Source of the DNA: JACPYM01 sp031423495
Lineage (GTDB): Bacteria > Acidobacteriota > Blastocatellia > RBC074
DNA length: 64,000 nucleotides
NCBI GenBank assembly: GCA_031423495.1
Contig: JANPFP010000209.1
Location: 1 to 64,000, forward strand
Direction: 5' to 3'
Positions 59,825 to 64,000 of the stretch are shown here, piece by piece. Position 1 is the first letter of the stretch; each line of letters opens with the position of its first letter. Position numbers and translations under genes: made by a program. The notes under the pieces are model-generated. The model did not search any database. It was given only the letters and a program-made list of their open reading frames with translations, and was not told the DNA's origin.

Positions 59825-60460
59825 TCACTTTCTGCTTTTCAGATGGCGTGCGCGAAAGGCTTTGAGTTTCTGCCGCGCGGCGCTGATTTGCGAGCGTACC
59901 GTCGTTGCCGACGAGCCCAACAGCCGCGCGACTTCTTCGGTCGGCAGCCCTTCGAGATCGCGCAAGACAATCGCAGCGCGTTCTTTCTCGCTTAACTCGG
60001 CCAGCGCGCATTGCAACCACGCGCGTTCCTGCGCGGCCAATGCATCGGCTTCGCTGTCGTCGTCGCTCGCCAGTTGCGCGACGGCGGCTTCGTCCAGCGA
60101 CAACCCGCCGTGGCGTCCGCGCTGGCGCAGCATGTCGCGGCATACGTTGACGACGATGCGATAGAGCCAGCCGTTGAATTCATACCGCGCGTCATATTTG
60201 TGCAAGTGGCGAAAGACGCGCAGGAACGCTTCCTGCGCAGCATCGCGGGCGTCTTCGCGCGTACCGAGCAAGCGCCACGCCAACGTGACTACGCGCTGCT
60301 GGTGCATTTCCATTAACTGATCGAAGGCCGCGCGTTCCCCTGCCTGCGCGCGCCGAATGAGTGCAGCGTGCAGATCAATATCCGCCTCCGCCTCGTCACT
60401 AAAATAGTTGGGCATCAATGCCAGTTCCAACCCTCGGCCCGCCATCGTCGCGTCCTCCAT
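59825..60460 (-). CDS. ECF-type RNA polymerase sigma factor
   Basis: The 211-residue protein has sigma region 2 (LIRRAQAGERAAFDQLMEMHQQRVVTLAWRLLG, DAAQEAFLRVFRHLHKYD, FNGWLYRIVVNVCRDMLR) and region 4 helix-turn-helix (LSEKERAAIVLRDLEGLPTEEVARLLGSSATTVRSQISAARQKLK). It lacks region 3 and regions 1, as in ECF factors. The adjoining gene encodes its anti-sigma. Upstream GAACTT (in the gap) is ECF-promoter-like and could point to autoregulation, but the spacing to a -10 box is not convincing. Confidence 0.95.
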   Translation of the reverse strand: MEDATMAGRGLELALMPNYFSDEAEADIDLHAALIRRAQAGERAAFDQLMEMHQQRVVTLAWRLLGTREDARDAAQEAFLRVFRHLHKYDARYEFNGWLYRIVVNVCRDMLRQRGRHGGLSLDEAAVAQLASDDDSEADALAAQERAWLQCALAELSEKERAAIVLRDLEGLPTEEVARLLGSSATTVRSQISAARQKLKAFRARHLKSRK

Positions 60461-60776
60461 CTTTCGCTTGCTCGGTGATTACTACTCGGCTGGGAGCTTA
60501 AACGTTGAGAGAAAAGTTCGGTTGGCAAATTTTTTCTTCCGCACCGCGCGTCAGTAGCCCGCGCATAAGCCTTGTAATACTTCCCCTCTTAGCTTCACTG
60601 AAAAGCGACTTGCGGATATCGGGCGATAACCGCGAGCGAAACACGAAATCACTTTTTATCAAATTGAATAAGCGGATTGAATAAGCGGGAGAAGCCGCCA
60701 GCAAGGCTGCGCCGATTGCTGCGACCATTGAGTCGTATGCGCTCCCGTTTCGTTTTTAGCAGCCTGTGGGAGGGTT
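60461..60776. other. Divergent intergenic region between the ECF sigma and the TIGR03437 gene
   Basis: No gene is seen. It contains a degenerate half copy of family A (60546-60573), a tandem pair of ATTGAATAAGCGG near 60664-60690 and otherwise featureless sequence. A GGAGG lies a few bases before the plus-strand ATG at 60777. Confidence 0.55.
60546..60573. repeat. Degenerate half copy of family A repeat
   Basis: GCGCGTCAGTAGCCCGCGCATAAG resembles the left arm of the subfamily seen at 43-73 (read on the opposite strand) over about 24 bases. No complementary right arm was found nearby. Confidence 0.6.
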
Positions 60777-63308
60777 ATGAGAATTCGTCTGTCTGCCGCA
60801 CTAAACGTTTGTGTAATTTTGTTGCTTGCTTCTTTTTCGGTGTTGGCCCAATCGCCAAATGAAACGAAGAAACCCGCCGACCTGACGCCGGAAAAACAAG
60901 CCGAAGAAAAATGGTTGCAACACGCGGCGCAACAGCAACTCACCGCCACGGCGCAAGACCAGATTGTCTTTCAGGACATCAACGACATTGCGGTCTATCA
61001 ACTCAACAACGCCTTTCGCCGCCAGCCCGGCACCTTTGATTTGACCGGCACGTCGCTGTTGCTGACACCGAGCGGGAACGGTTACACGATGCGCAACGTA
61101 GCCCTGGCTTATTCGACCAATCTTGGCAACAAGCTGAATCTGACGGCTGCGCCTGCGGTAAACCCCAAGCCTTCTGCTGAACCGGGCGATGACGCTTATG
61201 TCACGCAAGACCTGGGTTTCAACTTTCCTTTTTATGGCGTGAATTACCCGCAGGCCTGCATCGCCAGTAACGGCAATCTGACGTTTCGCACGACAGGGGA
61301 GGTTGCGACGTGGGCATTTGACGCTTCGACGACGAGTTCGACCGAATCGCTGGTAGAGTTGCGCAGCGGCCCCGCGCGCATCGCCGCTTATTGGAACGAC
61401 CTCGACACGCGGGCTGCCGCTACCACGGGCGACAGCGGCATTTATATCCAACGCGCCAGCGACCGCGTAACCATCACATGGCACAACGTGAGCGATTACG
61501 CGGCGAATTTGCGCGACGTGACGCCGGGTGTTCACCGCTTTCAAGTCGTACTATTCAACAACGGGCAAATCCTGCTGAACTATCCGCAAGTGCAACTCAC
61601 AGCGAACGCGCTGGTCGGTGTGAGTCCCGGCTCTGCGTTGAATACGCCAACCCTGGTTAATTTAAGCGCCGCGCCGACAAACGTATTCAATCGCGCCTTT
61701 GCCGAATTCTTTTCGCTCAACCCGGGCATTGACGAACTCGCCGTAGCCAAGACTTTTTACGCAACGCACCCGAACCGCGACGCCTACGATTTCATTTACG
61801 TGATGACCGACTTCGATTACGACCAAGCCGGTTCGCAAGCAAGTTACCTGCCCGTCCGCAACGAAGTGCGCGGCATCGGATTGCCGCAATTCAACAACGA
61901 TCCGAGCAACACATTGGGTACTTCGCGGCTGCAAGGTGTCATCAGTTTGAGCAACATTCGCGCGCTTTATCCTGACTTGCCTACGACACGCGCCCTGGGC
62001 GGATACCACACGCTCGGCCTGATGTTGCAACAAACCGGCAAACGCTGGCTGGCCGGAACCAGTTACACCGGCGGCGACGCGAGCTTGCTGTTGGGGCGCG
62101 ACGAAGGTTTTTGGAATACGTTTATGCACACACCTTCAGTGCTGGATCATCCGGCGGCGCGGCGTTCGTCAGTGATGGAAGGCAATCTGTGGCTCGATTA
62201 TCAGGACGGACGCTTTGCTTCGAGTTCGCTGGCCGATGGTTTTTCGCCACTTGATCAATACCTGATGGGAATGCGTGCCTCCGCGCAGGTGCCTGACAGT
62301 TTCGTCATCACGAACCCGAACGCACCCGCTGGCATTGATCGCGCTTATGGCGTACGCCCCGACCTGGTCGTCAGCGGCACGCGGCAAAACATCAACATCA
62401 GTCAAATCATGCAAGCCAACGGCAGCCGCTGGCCCGCGCCCGGCAACGCGCAACGCCAGTTTCGCGCGGCTTTCATTCTGGTCACGCAAGATGCTGCGCA
62501 AGCGGACGCGACCATTACGAAAATTACGCGGATGCGGCTGGCGTTTGAAAGCTATTTCGCGCAATCAACCGATTATCAGGGCAGCATCATCACGGGTTTG
62601 AGCGAACAGAACGCTTCGCTCGTGGTGGCTTCGGCTTCGGCGGCCAACTATAAAAAATGTATCGCGCCCGGCGAAATCACCGCGCTCTTCGGCACGGGTT
62701 TGGCGAACGCCACGGCAACGGCGCGCGCGCTGCCGCTGCCTATGACACTGGCTGAGGTGAACGTATTCGTAGACGGAGTTGTCGCGCCGCTATATTTCGT
62801 ATCGCCTACGCAAATCAACTTTCAGGTTCCGCGCAACATCAAATATCAAACCCTTTCGCCCGGCCACCAATCGGCGACGGCGCTGGTCGAAGTTTATCTG
62901 AACGGCAAACTCAATCGCACCGGCCCGATACAAATCGCTTTTGCGACACCAGCTATTTTCACCGTCAACGCCAGCGGCTCTGGAGCCGCCGCCGCGCTTG
63001 ATGCGATTCGTTATACGCACGCGCCGTTTGACTCACGACAAGCCGACGGTTCGCCGAACATCCTCGCGGTTTATGGCACCGGCCTCGGCTGGGACGTAAC
63101 CGACAACAACGGCAACGTAGCGGGCAGCGTCACGGCTACGTTTAACGGCACGCCGGGCCAAGTGCTTTACGCCGGACGCGCGCCCGGTTTTACCGGACTC
63201 AATCAATTCAATATTCAATTTCCGGCGGGGCTGTCAGCGGGCACTTACGCGCTGGTCATCGCCCGCAACGGCATCGCCAGCAGTCCGGTAAGTGTGACAG
63301 TGAAATAA
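60777..63308 (+). CDS. Large secreted protein with TIGR03437 C-terminal domain
   Basis: The 843-residue protein has a signal peptide (VCVILLLASFSVLAQ), a nidogen-like beta region (DLGFNFPFYGVNYPQACIASNGNLTF, WNDLDTRA, VTITWHNVSDY; about 130-280) and, in the last 220 residues, the Solibacter-type TIGR03437 domain: ISPGEI-like CIAPGEITALFGTGLANATA, APLYFVSPTQINFQVP and AVYGTGLGWDVTDN, GLNQFNIQFPAGLSAGTY. The central part (about 330-600) contains a cysteine-free alpha/beta region with no evident protease motif. Function is not known for this family, which is common in acidobacteria; adhesion or extracellular binding is plausible. Confidence 0.85.
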   Translation: MRIRLSAALNVCVILLLASFSVLAQSPNETKKPADLTPEKQAEEKWLQHAAQQQLTATAQDQIVFQDINDIAVYQLNNAFRRQPGTFDLTGTSLLLTPSGNGYTMRNVALAYSTNLGNKLNLTAAPAVNPKPSAEPGDDAYVTQDLGFNFPFYGVNYPQACIASNGNLTFRTTGEVATWAFDASTTSSTESLVELRSGPARIAAYWNDLDTRAAATTGDSGIYIQRASDRVTITWHNVSDYAANLRDVTPGVHRFQVVLFNNGQILLNYPQVQLTANALVGVSPGSALNTPTLVNLSAAPTNVFNRAFAEFFSLNPGIDELAVAKTFYATHPNRDAYDFIYVMTDFDYDQAGSQASYLPVRNEVRGIGLPQFNNDPSNTLGTSRLQGVISLSNIRALYPDLPTTRALGGYHTLGLMLQQTGKRWLAGTSYTGGDASLLLGRDEGFWNTFMHTPSVLDHPAARRSSVMEGNLWLDYQDGRFASSSLADGFSPLDQYLMGMRASAQVPDSFVITNPNAPAGIDRAYGVRPDLVVSGTRQNINISQIMQANGSRWPAPGNAQRQFRAAFILVTQDAAQADATITKITRMRLAFESYFAQSTDYQGSIITGLSEQNASLVVASASAANYKKCIAPGEITALFGTGLANATATARALPLPMTLAEVNVFVDGVVAPLYFVSPTQINFQVPRNIKYQTLSPGHQSATALVEVYLNGKLNRTGPIQIAFATPAIFTVNASGSGAAAALDAIRYTHAPFDSRQADGSPNILAVYGTGLGWDVTDNNGNVAGSVTATFNGTPGQVLYAGRAPGFTGLNQFNIQFPAGLSAGTYALVIARNGIASSPVSVTVK

Positions 63309-63313
63309 AAGAA

Positions 63314-63467
63314 TAGACATTATCGGAAATAGGAATTAGCCACGGGGGAAGAGGGGAAAGAAGGGGAAACCAAATCACTGAATAGCAAACTTTCTACCAA
63401 TTTTCTTCTTCCCCGTGTTCCCTTCTTCCCCCGTGGCGGGCTCATTGCTTAAAACCGATAATGTCTA
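63314..63467. repeat. Inverted-repeat element with 13-bp terminal repeats (MITE-like)
   Basis: TAGACATTATCGG (63314-63326) is the exact complement of 63455-63467. An inner pair, CCACGGGGGAAGA with CTTCCCCCGTGG, gives a second stem. The 154-base element lies between the TIGR03437 and nitrilase genes and has no reading frame. Confidence 0.85.
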
Positions 63468-63472
63468 ATCAA

Positions 63473-64000
63473 TTACAGGCGAATATCAGCCAGAAATGGT
63501 AACTTGGCGCGATATTCGGTGACGTGTTCCAGGCTGATTTCGGCGCTGATGATATTTTCATGCGCTCCGGCGTCGGCAATAATTTCACCACTGGGGTCAA
63601 TAATTTGAGTACATCCCGGATAACTAAATTTCGGATCGCTACCGCAACGATTTACGCCAATCACATAAGCCTGATTTTCGATAGCACGCGCTTTGAGCAA
63701 GGCGTTCCAATGCGAAATGCGCGTGCCCGGCCAACTGGCAATTACCGTAATCAGATTGGCTCCGCGTTGCGTCGCGGCGCGAAAAACTTCAGGAAAGCGC
63801 AAGTCGAAACAAATAAAAGGCGATACGGAAAAACCCTGCCAGTTAAAAATAACCACGTCTTTGCCCGCTTCATAATTCGCCGCTTCGCCGCCGTAAGTAA
63901 AAGGATGTAACTTGCAATAACGCGCGACTAACTCGCCTTGCGGATTATAAGTATGCGACTCATTACGGCCTTTGCCTGCTTTGCCGTTTACGACAACTCC
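63473..64000 (-). CDS. Carbon-nitrogen hydrolase (nitrilase family, omega-amidase YafV-like), partial
   Basis: The reading frame continues past the right edge, so the N-terminal part with the catalytic Glu is missing. The visible 175 residues contain KLHPFTYG (catalytic Lys), FICFDLRFPEVFR (catalytic Cys) and LLKARAIENQAYVIGVNRCG, the triad pattern of nitrilase-superfamily amidases. The sequence resembles omega-amidases (YafV/Nit2 type) that deamidate alpha-ketoglutaramate. Gene truncated by window edge. Confidence 0.9.
   Translation of the reverse strand, partial: GVVVNGKAGKGRNESHTYNPQGELVARYCKLHPFTYGGEAANYEAGKDVVIFNWQGFSVSPFICFDLRFPEVFRAATQRGANLITVIASWPGTRISHWNALLKARAIENQAYVIGVNRCGSDPKFSYPGCTQIIDPSGEIIADAGAHENIISAEISLEHVTEYRAKLPFLADIRL

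Noticed and set aside
60461..60545. ECF promoter for the sigma gene from the GAACTT upstream
   Set aside because: GAACTT is present but no matching -10 element at a proper spacing was found.

Overview
The window looks like a chromosome segment of an acidobacterium, probably class Blastocatellia or a close relative. The evidence is family content: a large TonB-dependent receptor with an N-terminal carboxypeptidase-regulatory-like domain (31439-34927), a secreted protein ending in the Solibacter-type TIGR03437 domain (60777-63308), several secreted quinoproteins and haem-c/copper proteins, and a moderately GC-rich sequence with many long intergenic inverted repeats. No rRNA, tRNA or CRISPR array was seen. 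The species is not determinable from the sequence alone.

Region 1-8.7 kb, mostly minus strand: a Tat-exported TIM-barrel protein; a polyamine unit of speA (own sigma70-like promoter) and a deoxyhypusine-synthase-family gene whose spermidine pocket has been rebuilt; then a 2-oxoacid:ferredoxin oxidoreductase operon (korA, a Uma2-type nuclease gene, korB, and a NuoI-like 2x[4Fe-4S] protein). Region 9-14.4 kb, plus strand: an Fe-S cluster module divergent from kor: a SufR-like regulator (apparently leaderless), an Mrp/ApbC carrier, an A-type carrier and YgfZ, with small unknown proteins between. Region 14.4-16.4 kb: an AAA ATPase plus DUF4435 pair that resembles PARIS-type anti-phage systems. 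Region 16.4-25.8 kb: housekeeping genes (RluA-type pseudouridine synthase, FNR-like flavoprotein, MutS2, DnaG, RpoD) ending in a clear terminator.

Region 25.8-31.4 kb: a decayed gene, a dense array of small hairpins, a periplasmic ATP-dependent ligase (LigE type), and convergent to it an operon of a Ser/Thr kinase with two polymerase-beta-superfamily nucleotidyltransferases. Region 31.4-50.8 kb: a secreted catabolic island of TonB receptor, five exported alpha/beta hydrolases, two haem-c quinoproteins (one resembling polyvinyl-alcohol dehydrogenase) and two haem-c proteins fused to a peptidylglycine-monooxygenase-like copper domain, the latter separated by an MNT-HEPN toxin-antitoxin pair. 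Region 50.9-64 kb: a secreted TPR protein, GalU-like nucleotidyltransferase, TSUP transporter, acyltransferase, second pseudouridine synthase, an ECF sigma/anti-sigma pair with a secretin-N protein, the TIGR03437 protein and a partial nitrilase-family amidase.

At least eight intergenic inverted-repeat elements are present. One family (positions 43-73, 8927-9033, 48825-48932, degenerate at 60546-60573) recurs with shared arms and, in two copies, a related loop, so it behaves like a MITE or REP-type dispersed element. The strongest leads are the DHS-like enzyme with a lost catalytic lysine next to speA, the AAA-DUF4435 pair, the tandem haem-c/copper monooxygenase-like genes inside the esterase/quinoprotein island, and the kinase-nucleotidyltransferase-ligase neighbourhood.
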